From Orientallactaga sibirica (Eukaryota; Chordata; Mammalia; Rodentia; Dipodidae): a stretch of DNA of 64,000 nt. The translations under genes and the position numbers were made by a program. Location: contig JAEOAD010000025.1 in assembly GCA_036365145.1 (NCBI GenBank), positions 31,009,001-31,073,000 of the forward strand, in the 5' to 3' direction. The notes under the pieces are model-generated. The model saw only the letters and a program-made list of their open reading frames with translations. It was not told the DNA's origin and did not search any database. This document shows, one piece after another, positions 21,985-32,349 of the stretch; position 1 is the first letter of the stretch, and each line of letters opens with the position of its first letter.

Positions 21985-22196
21985 TTTTAGGGAGAATGAG
22001 ACAGAGACACAGTGAGCGAGAGAAAGAGAATTGGCACGTCAGGGTGTCAGCCACTGCAATCGAATTCCAGAAGTTTAAGCCATCTTGCACTTGCCTTACC
22101 TTTATGCATCTGGCTTACATGGAACCTGGAGAGTACAACACAGGTCCTTAGGCTTCACAGGCAAGCTCCTTAACTGCTAAGCCATCTCTCCAGCCC
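21985..22196 (-). mobile_element. Plain B2-like SINE, reversed
   Basis: Ends GCTAAGCCATCTCTCCAGCC; middle diverged (CCATCTTGCACTTGCCTTAC). Confidence 0.78.
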
Positions 22197-22263
22197 TAAT
22201 AAAGTATATTTTAATATAGTAATAAAATTAATATAAACATAGGATAATAAATAAATACCAGAT

Positions 22264-22428
22264 AGCTGGGCGTGGTGGCACATGCCTTTAATCCCAGCAC
22301 TCAGGAAGCAGAGGTAGAAGGATCATCATGAGTTTGAGGCCACCCTGAGAATACAGAGTTAATTCCAGGTCAGCATAGACAACAGTGAGACCCTACCTCG
22401 TAAAACCAAAAAATAAGTAAGTAAGTAC
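22264..22428 (+). mobile_element. B1-like SINE
   Basis: AGCTGGGCGTGGTGGCACAT to GAGACCCTACCTCG; AAGTAAGTAAGT tail. Confidence 0.88.
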
Positions 22429-22429
22429 C

Positions 22430-23345
22430 AGTACCTGAATGACTTTCCAGTGAGTTACTGGTGAGGGAGGCTCCTCAGGCACCAAAACAACACAGCTTAT
22501 TGCCACTGCTCTATGTTGCCCACCAGAACTATATAGTAAAACTCTTGTTGTTGAAGATATACTTCAGTTTTAAGACACTATGATATCAAGCTGGAACTGA
22601 GGTGGAAGGTGGAAGGCTGCTGGGGGAGAAAGTCATCAACAGTCTTACCCAGCAGTAACCCCTACAGGCTAGACAACTAACCAGCTGGGAAAACTGCCCA
22701 CTGGTACAAGAATGGCATGACTGTTACCGGGATAACCAACTGCTCTCTGATTGGATTTGAGACCAATTCAAGAGGGAATTCATAACTGTAACTCAAAACC
22801 TAATCAAATGTCTATGGTTGGGGTTATAGCCTCTAGGAAGGAAGAAAGTACTGGCTAAAAGGATAGACTGTGCCCATCAAACTGTCCTCTAAATATATAT
22901 TTATGCCCATAGATTGGTGCTAGTCTTAGCTTTCTTTGGTCAGAGAAACTTCTTTTTGTAGTTGGCAGTGACTACTGAGGAGAATCAAAAGTCACCAACG
23001 TGGAGCCGGGCGTGGTGGCGCACGCCTTTAATCCCAGCACTCGGGAGGCAGAGGTAGGAGGATCGCCGAGAGTTCGAGGCCACCCTGAGACTACATAGTG
23101 AATTCCAGGTCAGCCTGAGCCAGTGAGACCCTACCTTGAAAAACCAAAAAAAAAAAAGTCACCAACATGCTAAGAGTAAGTAACTACTGAGTGGTCCCTA
23201 CTAAAAAAAATTTGTATCACCTCCCTCAAGGCTAAGGAAATATCATGGAACAGTGTGGAAGAGTATGGAAGGAATATAAGTAAGCACTAGAGGATGAAGA
23301 GGAGTGCTATGGAATACCATCAGTTAACAGTTATTGGGGCAGCTG
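22430..23345 (+). mobile_element. Old L1 3'UTR with a nested B1
   Basis: Diverged relative of the L1 3'UTR (CTTTCCAGTGAGTTACTGG, TCAGAGAAACTTCTTTTTG). The B1 at 23006-23158 interrupts it with target duplication AAGTCACCAAC on both sides. Confidence 0.65.
23006..23158 (+). mobile_element. B1-like SINE, young, in L1
   Basis: GCCGGGCGTGGTGGCGCACG intact; AAGTCACCAAC target duplication. Confidence 0.93.
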
Positions 23346-23465
23346 GAGATATGTCCTATAGTTGTATAGCCACTGGTAGGATCCACATACTCCAGTTACT
23401 AATCCCCCACCCATGCTTATGTAGGCAACCCCAATTCATAGGTCATACTCACAAAAAAAAAAAGT

Positions 23466-23712
23466 CGGGCTAGAGAGATGGTTTAGGGGTTAAGGCGCCT
23501 GCCTCCTAAGCCTAAGAACGCTGGTTCCAATCTCCAGGTCCCACGTTTAGCCAGATGCAAAGTAACACAAGGGTGCAATGCAGCACTTGACCACAAAGGG
23601 GCGCACGCAGCTGGATTTCGTTCTCAGCAGCTGAGACACTGCTGGCTCGCCCATCTCTGTCTTCCTCTCCCTCTCTCTGTCTCTGTGTCTCTCTCCAAAA
23701 AAATTTTTAAAA
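23466..23712 (+). mobile_element. C-type B2-like SINE
   Basis: Core variant CCACAAAGGGGCGC at 23591-23604. Confidence 0.87.
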
Positions 23713-23844
23713 ATTTTAAAATATTTTTTTAAAAAGTCATGAAAGTATAAGAGGGACAACTTGAGAAGAAGGGATTTAGGCAGAGAGAGATGGGGGACAA
23801 GAGAAGGTAAATGAAGGTTACAATGTTCAAAATATATACATAGC

Positions 23845-23998
23845 TAGGCACGGTGATGCATGCCTTTAATCCCAGCATTTGGATCACTATGATTGATCAC
23901 TATGATCCTATGATCACTATGATTCCACAGCCTGGAGCTATGGAATGTATTCCAGGTCAGCCTAGCTAGAGTGAAACCCTGTTTCAAAAAAATCCACA
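23845..23998 (+). mobile_element. B1-like SINE with internal minisatellite
   Basis: GCTAGGCACGGTGATGCATG head; see the GATCACTATGAT repeat. Confidence 0.8.
23880..23930. repeat. Short minisatellite GATCACTATGAT
   Basis: Three to four copies of GATCACTATGAT or close variants inside a B1, where other B1s have only one GATCAC. Confidence 0.85.
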
Positions 23999-24001
23999 AA
24001 A

Positions 24002-24170
24002 AGCCCAGCATAGTGGAGCATGCCTTTAATCCTAGCACTCAGGAGACTATAAAGATAGGAGGATCGCTGTGAGTTTGAGGCCAGCCTGAGATTACATAGC
24101 TACATAGTGAATTCCATGTCAGCCTGGGCTAGAGTAAGACCCTAACTCAAAAAAACAAACAAAAAGTCCA
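24002..24170 (+). mobile_element. B1-like SINE
   Basis: GCCCAGCATAGTGGAGCATG head; tail with AAACAAACAAAAA. Confidence 0.85.
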
Positions 24171-24229
24171 AAAAAAGAATGAGCTAAAAGAATATTATCA
24201 TAATACTGTTATAAAAGCAAAAACTTTAG

Positions 24230-24350
24230 AGCCAGGCACTATGGCATGTGCCTGCAGTTTCAGCTACTAGGAAGCTGAGGCAGTAGAATTACTTGAACAC
24301 ATGGCATCAAGACAAATAATTTGGTCACCATAACAAGAACCTGCCTCAAT
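24230..24350 (+). mobile_element. Old B1 SINE
   Basis: AGCCAGGCACTATGGCATGT, ending AACAAGAACCTGCCTCA. Confidence 0.6.
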
Positions 24351-24351
24351 G

Positions 24352-24482
24352 TTGCTTGCCTGCAAAAACTAAGAATCAAGGTTGGATTTCCCAGAACCCA
24401 CATAAGCCAGATGTACATGCGTCTGGAGTTCATTTGCAGTGGCTACAGGACTGGCATGCCCATTCTCCCTCTCTCTCACTCT
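24352..24482 (+). mobile_element. Plain B2-like SINE, 5' truncated
   Basis: TGCTTGCCTGCAAAAACTAA to CCTCTCTCTCACTC. Confidence 0.78.
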
Positions 24483-24483
24483 T

Positions 24484-24532
24484 TTTGTTTGTTTGTTTGT
24501 TTGTTTGTTTGTTTGTTTGTTTTGTTTTGTTT
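24484..24532. repeat. (GTTT)n microsatellite
   Basis: About 9 GTTT units, at the boundary between a plus-strand B2-like SINE and a minus-strand B1. Confidence 0.95.
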
Positions 24533-24673
24533 TTTAAGTCAAGGTCTCACTCTAGCTCAGGCTGACCTGGAATTCACTACATTGTCTCAGGGTGGCCTTG
24601 AACTCACAGTGATCCTCCTACCTCTGCCTCCCAAGTGCTGGGATTAAAGGTGTACACCACCACGCCTGGCTTC
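24533..24673 (-). mobile_element. B1-like SINE
   Basis: Reversed: GTCAAGGTCTCACTCTAGCT to ACACCACCACGCCTGGC. Confidence 0.9.
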
Positions 24674-24684
24674 TCTCTCTTTTT

Positions 24685-24888
24685 TTTAATAGAGAGACAG
24701 AGAGAAAGGAAAGGGCCTCAGCCACTGCAATTGGAACTCCAGACACTTGCGCCACCTAGTGGGCATGTGCCAACTTGCACTTACCTCACTTTTGTGTATC
24801 TGGCTAACATACGCTCTGGGGAGTAGAACATGGGTCCTTAAGCTTCGTAGGCAAGCACCTTAACCATTAAGCCATCTCTCCAGCCCTC
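24685..24888 (-). mobile_element. B2-like SINE, reversed
   Basis: Ends TTAAGCCATCTCTCCAGCCC; keeps TTGCGCCACCTAGTGGGCAT, itself close to a CTCF core (CCACCTAGTGG). Confidence 0.78.
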
Positions 24889-24929
24889 CCTCTCTCAAAT
24901 AAATAAATTAGTAAAATAAATAATAAATA

Positions 24930-25095
24930 AGTGACTCAATGGGTAAAGGCACTTGCTTGCAAAGTCTGCTGGCCCAGCAACCAGGTAAAGCCAAATATAC
25001 AGAGTGGTACATGCATCAGGAGTTTGTTTGCAGGGCAAGAGGCCCTTGTATGCCCATTCCTCCCCTCATTCTCTCTTTCTCTTAAGCAAATAATA
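24930..25095 (+). mobile_element. Plain B2-like SINE, 5' truncated
   Basis: GGCACTTGCTTGCAAAGTCT to CATTCTCTCTTTCTC. Confidence 0.72.
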
Positions 25096-25329
25096 TATTT
25101 TTAAAGTCATAATTATTAATAATGGATTATGTTCTGTAAGCTATAAACACATCCATTCATCTTGATCTAATGATGAGGGTTTGAAAAGCTTCCAAAATAA
25201 TGTGACACTGAAAACTTATTAACCATAGCACAAATCAGGTAGGTAGTTAATTTCAGTGCTAGTAAACATGTCTCACAAAGCTACCAGTTCTATAGCTAAA
25301 AGCCTCTGTTGGTTATTTTGTTAGGTTTG

Positions 25330-25492
25330 TTGTTGTTGTTGTTGTTTTGGTTTTTCTAGGTAGGGTTTCACTCTAGCCCAGGCTGACCTGGAACTCACTA
25401 TGTAGTTGCACAGTGGCCTTGAACTCACAGTGATCCTCCTACCTCTGCCTCCTCCTAAGTGCTGGGATTAGGTGTGCGCCACCACACCCAGC
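25330..25492 (-). mobile_element. B1-like SINE
   Basis: Reversed: TAGGTAGGGTTTCACTCTAG to GTGCGCCACCACACCCAGC, with a (TTG)n tail. Confidence 0.88.
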
Positions 25493-25499
25493 ATTTTGT

Positions 25500-26030
25500 T
25501 AGTTTTTGATTAAGTACTTTATCCATAATGAAAATGCATTGTGTTTATCTAATTTTGAAGTGTAAAATCAAATGATATCCTCATTTGCACTAATTACCAT
25601 GAGTGTTATAGGTTATGCTTTTCAGAACTTCACAGCAAATAAATTAAGTATGTAAGCATTCCTTTAAATGATCTTCCATCACAGGGCAATACTCATTTCT
25701 CAGATTTACCATCACCTAAAATAAAATTTAAAAGCCACCTAAAATGGTTTGGGTAGCTCTACAAATCACAGAGGCATAAAGATGTGAAAATATTTTTTTT
25801 ATACAACATCATCATGAAAAGATGAAAAGAAATATCCTCAAAGTTTAATTTTACATTTGCCCCTGACATGGCTGATTACTTTCAATTTTATTTTGTATAA
25901 AGCATGTAGCTCAGAAAAATGGCACTGGTTCATGAAGAGAACCTGCTCTGTTTTCCTCTATGATCCAACCTAGTATAAATGTACACAGCATGTGAGCAAG
26001 TTCTTGATAAATCATAAAATAAAAAGTATC
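25500..26030. other. Unique intronic stretch
   Basis: AT-rich; no exon or repeat recognised. Confidence 0.5.
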
Positions 26031-26034
26031 AAGG

Positions 26035-26220
26035 ATTAGAGTGACAGCTGAATGGTTAAGATGCTTGCCTGCAATGCCTAACTATCCAGGTTTGATTGCC
26101 CAGTATCCATATAAAGCCAGATGTACAAAGTGGTGCATACATATAGAGTGCATTTACTGTGGCTAGAGGACCTGGTGCATCCATTCATATTCTCTCTCTC
26201 AACTCCCTGTACCCCCCACC
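26035..26220 (+). mobile_element. Plain B2-like SINE
   Basis: GATTAGAGTGACAGCTGAAT head; diverged; ends in CT and a short C-rich tail. Confidence 0.72.
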
Positions 26221-26244
26221 CCCAGCAAGTATCAAAATCAAGTT

Positions 26245-26560
26245 AAACCAGTAAAGGTGCTGTATGCCTGTAACCCCAGGACTTCAGAGGCTGAGAGGAG
26301 AAGAATTAGAGTATCAGGTCAGCCTGAGCTATAGTAAGAGACCCTGCCTTGGGGGTTAAGGACATATTTCAGTGAGTAAAAGCATTTCCCAAGAAAGCAA
26401 AAAGGCCTGAAAGAGCCTGAGACCATCTGAGTTCAATTTCCAGAACCCATGTGAAGGGCTGTGTATGGCCACAAAAATACACTTGTAACCCCAGTTCTGT
26501 GGAGGACAGAAATAGAATTTCTTGGGATGGCTGGTCAGGCAGTCTGAAGAAAAAATTGGC
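26245..26560 (+). mobile_element. B4-type composite SINE, old
   Basis: B1-like half (GTAACCCCAGGACTTCAGAG, AGACCCTGCCT) followed by ID/B2-like traces. Confidence 0.4.
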
Positions 26561-26564
26561 AGCT

Positions 26565-26955
26565 GGGCTGGGGAGATGACTCAGTGGTTAAACATACTCA
26601 CTTGCAGCCGGGTGTGGTGGCGCAAGCCTTTAATCCCAGCACTCGGGAGGCAGAGGTAGGAGGATTGCTGTGAGTTCAAGGCCACCCTGAGACTACATAG
26701 TGAATTCCAGGTCAGCCTGAGCTAAAAGTGAGACCCTACCTCGAAAAGCAAAAAACAAAAAAAAAAATAATAATAACATACTCACTTGCAAAGCCAAATG
26801 CAGAAAGTGGCAAATACATCTGAATTGGTTTACAGTGGCAAGAGGCCTTGCAAGGCATGCCCTTTTCCTCAATGCCCCTCCCCTGCCCCGTCTATTTATA
26901 TATCTCTGTCTCTCTCTCTCTTTCTTGGCTCACAAATAAATTAATAAAAATCTTT
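26565..26955 (+). mobile_element. Plain B2-like SINE split by a B1
   Basis: Left part 26565-26606 and right part 26772-26955; the inserted B1 is flanked on both sides by AACATACTCACTTGCA, so the host SINE is older. Confidence 0.88.
26607..26770 (+). mobile_element. B1-like SINE nested in a B2-like SINE
   Basis: CCGGGTGTGGTGGCGCAAGC to GAGACCCTACCTCG, with a 16 bp target duplication. Confidence 0.92.
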
Positions 26956-26989
26956 ACAAAAAAAAAAAAAAGAAAAGAAAAAGAACAGG

Positions 26990-27185
26990 GAGCTGGAAAA
27001 AATGGCCTAGTGGTTAAGAGCTTGCCTGCAAAGTCCAAGGACCCAGTTTCAATTCTCCAGTACCCATATATGCCAGATGCACAAGGTGATGCATGCGTCT
27101 GGAGGTCATTTGCAGTGGCTAAAGACCCTGGAGTGCCCACTCTCTCTATCTGCCTCCTTCCCTCTCTCTTTCAAATAAATAATTT
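26990..27185 (+). mobile_element. Plain B2-like SINE
   Basis: AGCTGGAAAAAATGGCCTAG head; GTTTCAATTCTCCAGTACC. Confidence 0.82.
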
Positions 27186-27187
27186 TT

Positions 27188-27333
27188 TTGGTTTTTTGAG
27201 GTAGGGTCTCACTCCAGCCCAGGCTGACCTGGAATTCACTACGTAGTCTCAGGGTGGCTTTGAACTCACGGCAGTCCTCCTACCTCTGCCTCCCTAGTGC
27301 TGGGATTAAAGGCATACGCCACCACACCCGGAT
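27188..27333 (-). mobile_element. B1-like SINE
   Basis: Reversed: TTGAGGTAGGGTCTCACTCC to ACGCCACCACACCCGG. Confidence 0.9.
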
Positions 27334-27351
27334 AATTTTTTTTCAAAACAA

Positions 27352-27563
27352 GGCCAGGCTAGAGAGATGGCTCAGCGGTTAAAGGCCTGACAGTCCAGGT
27401 TCAAATCCCAATTACCCATGTAAAGGCAGATGCACAAAGTGGCACTTGCATCTGGAATTTGTCTACAGTGGCAAGAGGTGCTCACGTGTCCATACTCTCT
27501 TTGCCTGCCTCTTTCTGTCTGTCACTCAAATAAAGACATGAAAGTATTTAAAAAAAAAAAAAA
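27352..27563 (+). mobile_element. Plain B2-like SINE
   Basis: GCTAGAGAGATGGCTCAGCG head; tail with AAATAAAGACATG and poly-A. Confidence 0.82.
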
Positions 27564-27649
27564 AGAGGCAGTTCCAGCTTCATTGGGAGATTCCACCTCA
27601 AGGAAAGAAGCCAGTCAACGTTTTCCTCTGACCTCAGCACAAATGTGTA

Positions 27650-27745
27650 TGGGCAGCATGCATGTACGCACACACATGCATACACTACACATGTATCATG
27701 CCACACATTCTACACACAAACACATACACACACAGAGAGAGACAT
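27650..27745. repeat. CA-rich low-complexity stretch
   Basis: Imperfect ACACACAT repeats ending in CACACACAGAGAGAGA. Confidence 0.85.
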
Positions 27746-27964
27746 TATCTCAAAAAATAGAAAATAAAACAGTTAAACAGTTAGCATTTTGTACAAAAGA
27801 CAGGCTCCATAGGTGCCAATAAATCTTATCCAATCTGTCAGTACCACTCAATACTAGATAGCAATGTGGTTATAACTTTATTACACCAAAGATGGGGGGA
27901 AAAATAGCCCTACAAAGTAAGAGGTTAGTTTCTAAAGACATCTTGTTTTTAAAAATATGACTTG

Positions 27965-28280
27965 GAGGGCTGTGGTTATGGCTCAGTGGATAAATTGCTT
28001 GCCCTAAAAGTGTGAGGACCTGAGTATCCACACTGGGACCTCCAGAACCCACATAAATTCTGGATTGGCAAGGCAGCCCACCTCTAATCCCATTGCTCAA
28101 GAAATGGAGAAGGGATCTTCATGGCAAGCTGTAGCTAGACTAGCTGAGCCAGCAAGCCTAGAGTTCAAGTAAAAGAACCTACCTCAGCAATCAAGGAAGA
28201 CACCTGATTATCCACCTCTGAACTCTACATGTACACATGCCCACACACATGTGCATTTATATGCATACACACATAAAACA
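27965..28280 (+). mobile_element. B4-type composite SINE
   Basis: GGAGGGCTGTGGTTATGGCT head, B1-like middle, CACACACATGTGC-rich tail. Confidence 0.5.
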
Positions 28281-28324
28281 CTGATTTTACTAAAATATAA
28301 CAAACAATTCTTATTTTTTTAATT

Positions 28325-28498
28325 TTTTATTTGAAAGAGAAAGGGGCAGAGAGAGAGAGAATGGGCATGCCAGGACCTCTAACCACTGCACGCCAACCCC
28401 AGACACATGTGCCACTTTCTGTGTCTGGCTAACACGGGTACTAGGGAATTGAATCTGGGTCCTCCTTAGGCTTCGTAGACAAGGACTTGCCCTAATAA
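28325..28498 (-). mobile_element. Plain B2-like SINE, reversed
   Basis: GAATGGGCATGCCAGGACCT, TGAATCTGGGTCCTCCTTAG; 5' end truncated. Confidence 0.8.
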
Positions 28499-28507
28499 AC
28501 ACAATTA

Positions 28508-28658
28508 TTTTTTGTTTTTTGAGGTAAGGTCTCACTCTAGGCCCAGGCTGACCTGGAATTCACTATGTAGACTCAAGCTGGCCTCAAACTCACAGTAATT
28601 CTCCTACCTTTGTTTCCTAAGTGCTAGGATTAAAGGAGTGTACCACTACGCCCAGCTA
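28508..28658 (-). mobile_element. B1-like SINE
   Basis: Reversed: TTGAGGTAAGGTCTCACTCT to GTACCACTACGCCCAGC. Confidence 0.88.
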
Positions 28659-28689
28659 ATAAACACAATCCCTTTTTTTTTAATTATTA

Positions 28690-28976
28690 TTATTTTATTT
28701 ATTTTTGGAGAGAGACACAGAGAGAGAGAGACAGACAGAGAGGGAGAGGGAGAGGGAGACAGATAAAGATGGGTGCACCAGCAGTCTCTCAGCTGCTGTG
28801 AACAAAATCCAGATGTGTGCGCCCCCTTGTGGTCAAGTGCGGCATTGCGCCCTTGCATCACTTTGCATCTAGCTAAACATGGGACCTGGAGATTGGAACC
28901 GCTGGAGATTGGAACCAGCGTTCTTAGGCTTAGGAGGCAGGCACCTTAACCACTAAGCCATCTCTCCAGCCCCACA
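28690..28976 (-). mobile_element. C-type SINE with duplicated B box and CTCF-like core
   Basis: Exact core (minus) at 28819-28832. Tandem 16 bp duplication of the B-box region at 28885-28900 and 28901-28916. Confidence 0.9.
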
Positions 28977-29009
28977 ATCCCTTTTTAAAAAACTTTTTGT
29001 TTTGTTTTG

Positions 29010-29153
29010 GTTTTGGTTTTTCTTGAATTAGGGTCCCACTCTAGCCCAGGTTGAATTGGAATTTACTATGTAGTCTCAGGGTAGCCTTGAACTCATGGTG
29101 ATCCTCTGCCTTCCAAGTGCTGGGATTAAAGGCGTGCGCCACCATGCCCGGCT
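29010..29153 (-). mobile_element. B1-like SINE
   Basis: Reversed, ending GGCGTGCGCCACCATGCCCG. Confidence 0.9.
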
Positions 29154-29164
29154 TAAACTTTTTT

Positions 29165-29348
29165 TATATATATTTATTTATTTGAGAAAGAGAGAGATAA
29201 TGGACAACCAATCCTCCAACCACTGCAGACAAATTCCAGACGCATGTGCCACCTTGCTTATTTGGCTTATATGGGTACTGGGGAATCAAACCTGGATCCT
29301 TAGACTTTGCAGGCAAGTGAATTAACTGCTAAGCCATCTCTCCAGCCC
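29165..29348 (-). mobile_element. Plain B2-like SINE, reversed
   Basis: Ends CTGCTAAGCCATCTCTCCAG; (ATTT) tail at its left. Confidence 0.83.
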
Positions 29349-29409
29349 ATAAACATAATTCTTAATCAACAAACTTCAACTTCAATTTCACCTGTTTCTA
29401 ATTTTTTTT

Positions 29410-29512
29410 GTTTGTTTTGAAGTAGGGTCTAACCTGGACATTCACTCTGTAGCTGATCCTCCTAAGTCTCTCAAGTACTGGGATTAAATAATGAGCCTCC
29501 CAGCCTCGCCTG
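29410..29512 (-). mobile_element. B1-like SINE, truncated and internally deleted
   Basis: TTTGAAGTAGGGTCTAACCT, TACTGGGATTAAATAATGAG. Confidence 0.6.
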
Positions 29513-29684
29513 TTTCATTTTTAAGAATTTCTGTATTTATATTTATATTCCCCTTTACGTGATGCTTTACAATCTATTTGAAGTGGTGGGGAAATAACAA
29601 TTAAAGACACTTGCTAGTAAAGCCTCCCAGCCCAGGTTCAATTCCAAAGCCACCCACATAAACTAGACACAAAAATGGCACAAG

Positions 29685-29940
29685 TGGAGCTGGAGAGATG
29701 GCTTAACGGTTAAGGCGCACGCCTGCCTGCGAAGCCTAAGAATGCTTGTTCAAAGCTCCAAGTCACACGTATAGCCAGATGCAAAAGTGATGCCAAGTGT
29801 ACAATGTCGCACATGCGCACAAGAGGGCGCATGCATCTTGAATTCTTTCACAGTGGCTGAAAAGGCCCTGGTGCACCCATTCTCTCTCTGACTCTTCCTC
29901 TCTCATCTCTGTCTCTCTCTGTGTCTCTCAAAAAAAAAAA
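29685..29940 (+). mobile_element. B2-like SINE, C-type relative
   Basis: GAGCTGGAGAGATGGCTTAA head; has GCGCACAAGAGGGCGCATGC, a weaker CTCF-like core than in C-type copies. Confidence 0.85.
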
Positions 29941-30041
29941 ATGTCTGTTGTTCATTTGCAGCAGCAAGAGGCTCTGACACACCAGTTTTTATACACTAAC
30001 ATACACACCCACATGTGAAAATTTTTAAAGACATTAATAAA

Positions 30042-30210
30042 AGGTTGGGCGTGGTGGCACACACCTTTAATCCCAGAACTCAGGAGGCAGAGGTAGGAGG
30101 ATCACCATGAGTTTGAGGCCAGCCTGAGAATACATAGTGAATTCCAGGTCAGCCTAGACTAGCATGAAACCCTACCTCCAAAAACCAAAAAATAATAATA
30201 ATAAAAAGAT
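30042..30210 (+). mobile_element. B1-like SINE
   Basis: GTTGGGCGTGGTGGCACACA to GAAACCCTACCTCC. Confidence 0.9.
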
Positions 30211-30216
30211 ATATTT

Positions 30217-30362
30217 AGCCAGGTGTGGTGACACATGCCTTTAATCCCAGCACTTGGGAGGCAGAGGTAAAGGATCATCATGATTTCAAGGCCAGCCTAA
30301 GACTACAGAGTAAGTTCCAGGTCAGCCTGGGCTAGAGTGAGATCCTATGTTGGGGGGGGGGG
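30217..30362 (+). mobile_element. B1-like SINE
   Basis: GCCAGGTGTGGTGACACATG; ends in a G10 run. About 110 bp from the exon 8 donor. Confidence 0.86.
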
Positions 30363-30473
30363 AAGATATATTTGTGAGAAATTCACACTCACAAGAGTGT
30401 TAACTTTCCCTAACAACAAAGTAAAGTTCATCAAGCACTACTTAGTCATTTGTATAACTGAAGTCTAACTTAC

Positions 30474-30575
30474 CGAGTACCATCTGCTTTCCAGCTTACT
30501 TTATATGGCTTCTGCTCTAAAAGTTTAATATTCTGTTTGTCCATTGAAACAGGCTGTGCTCCAGGGAATCCAGAC
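30474..30575 (-). CDS. RNGTT: RNGTT exon 8 with guanylylation lysine (residues 265-298)
   Basis: 102 nt: one base completing Gly265, then 33 codons from [20 protein letters not shown] to SWKADGT, plus CG of Arg299; acceptor TTCTTTAAG, donor GTAAGTT. KADGTR is nucleotidyltransferase motif I (KxDGxR): Lys294 forms the covalent Lys-GMP intermediate. The next exon is nearly 25 kb away, at 5630. Confidence 0.96.
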
Positions 30576-30731
30576 CTTAAAGAAGAACATTTTATGACTA
30601 TCATGGCGGGGATCCATATAAAACAATCCATGTCTTAAACCAGTATAAAACGAGTCACACATTAATCACAATATTCTTCCTATCATGACATTAATTTCAA
30701 CTGGAATAGTATCAGTGTATACAAAAATGCT

Positions 30732-30890
30732 AGCCAGGCGTGGTAGTGCACACCTTTAATCCTAGCACTCGGGAGGCAGAGGTAGGAGGATCACCATAAG
30801 TTTGAGGCCACCCTGCAACTACAGTGAGTAAGTTCCAAGTCAACCTGGACTAGAGTGAAACCCTACCTAAAAAAAAAAAACTAACAAAAA
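30732..30890 (+). mobile_element. B1-like SINE
   Basis: GCCAGGCGTGGTAGTGCACA to GAAACCCTACC. Confidence 0.88.
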
Positions 30891-30924
30891 TTATCACTAT
30901 TTTGACATTTTAGAATACAGACTT

Positions 30925-31135
30925 AGGGCTTCAAAGATGGCTTAGCAGTCAAGGTACTTGCCTACGAAACCTAAGGACTCAGATTCTATTTCCCAGTACC
31001 ATATAAGCCAGATACACAAGGTGGCATGTGTGTATGGAATTCATTTGCAGTGGCTAGAGGCCCTAGAGCACCCATTCTCTCTCTCTGCCTCTTGCTCTCT
31101 CTCAAATAAATAAACAAATAAAATATTTTTTTAAA
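30925..31135 (+). mobile_element. Plain B2-like SINE
   Basis: GGGCTTCAAAGATGGCTTAG head; CT then AATAAATAAACA tail. Confidence 0.83.
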
Positions 31136-31146
31136 TTATAGGTTTA

Positions 31147-31412
31147 GGGGCTGGAGAGATGGCTTAGCGGTTAAGGCGCCTGCCTCCTAAGCCTAAGAAC
31201 ACTGGTTCCAATCTCCAGCGGTTCCAATCTCCAGGTCCCACATTTAGCCAGATGCAAAGTGACACAAAGGCGCAATGCCACACTTGACCACAATGGGGCA
31301 CACGCATCTGGATTTCGTTTGCAGCAGCTAAGAGGCTGCTGGCACACCCATCTCTATCTGTCTTCCTTTCCCTCTCTCTCTGTCTCTCTCCAAAAAAAAA
31401 AAAAAAAAAAAA
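31147..31412 (+). mobile_element. C-type SINE with duplicated B box
   Basis: 16 bp repeat at 31204-31219 and 31220-31235; core variant CCACAATGGGGCAC at 31288-31301. Confidence 0.9.
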
Positions 31413-31675
31413 TTATAGGGTTAGGGTTCTAAATTACCTCTGTTATATAATACTGGGATAATATTATATATTATTATGCATGATATAAATAGTAAAGCAA
31501 GTTTCTAAGTTTTTTACTTCTAAAGCTATAACTTTAGCTTATTCATTGCATACTATTCTAGTATTTCATATTTCTCTGTCTTGACATGACTAAAGAGCTG
31601 CACGATTTCTGCTGCAAGATGCCCAAAGTGACAAAACAGGAGAAATACCAACAAAAATTAAAAGAGGACTAGGCG

Positions 31676-31945
31676 GGCTGGAGAGATAGCTTAGCAGTGA
31701 AGGCGCCTGCCTCCTAAGCCTAAGAACGCTGGTTCCAATCTCCAGCGGATCCAATCTCCCGGTCCCACGTTTAGCCAGATGCAAAGTGATGCAAGGGCGC
31801 AATGCCACACTTGACCACAAGGGGGCACACGCATCTGGATTTCGTTCGCCAGCAGCAGAGACACTGCTGGCGCACCTATCTCTGTCTTCCTCTCCCTCTC
31901 CCTCTCTGTGTCTCTCTCCAAAAAATTAAAAATAAATTAATTAAT
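31676..31945 (+). mobile_element. C-type SINE with duplicated B box
   Basis: 16 bp repeat at 31731-31746 and 31747-31762; core variant CCACAAGGGGGCAC at 31815-31828. Confidence 0.9.
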
Positions 31946-31964
31946 TAATTTAAAAAAAAGAGGA

Positions 31965-32115
31965 CTAGGCATGGTGGTGCATACCTTTAATCCCAGCACT
32001 TGGGTGGCAGAGGTAGGAGGATCGCCTTGAGTTCAAGGCCACCCTGAGACTACATAGTGAATTCCAGGTCAGCCTGGACTAGAGCAAAACCCTACCTCAA
32101 AAAACAAAAACAAAA
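31965..32115 (+). mobile_element. B1-like SINE
   Basis: ACTAGGCATGGTGGTGCATA to AAAACCCTACCTC. Confidence 0.9.
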
Positions 32116-32349
32116 AATTAAACCGCAAAAAATAAAAAAATAAAATGCACTGGCAAGGACTTAACATATTAAGGTCAATAGCATTTCTTCATTATTTTTA
32201 CCATTTATTTAAAATTATTTCTGATTTATCAGATCTACATATAAAAGTTCTTTTGAGAAGGTAACAGTAGCAAATATGATCTAAATAATTATATATGTAT
32301 AAAATCATCAAAAAATTAATAAATATGTTCTTTATATCAGAAACTTTGG

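Noticed and set aside
27430..27822. 130-codon open frame (plus)
   Set aside because: Composed of SINE tail and CA-repeat translation.
28690..28760. CRISPR-like array of spaced repeats
   Set aside because: Only simple GAGA repeats in SINE tails; this is a mammalian genome and no CRISPR is expected or seen.
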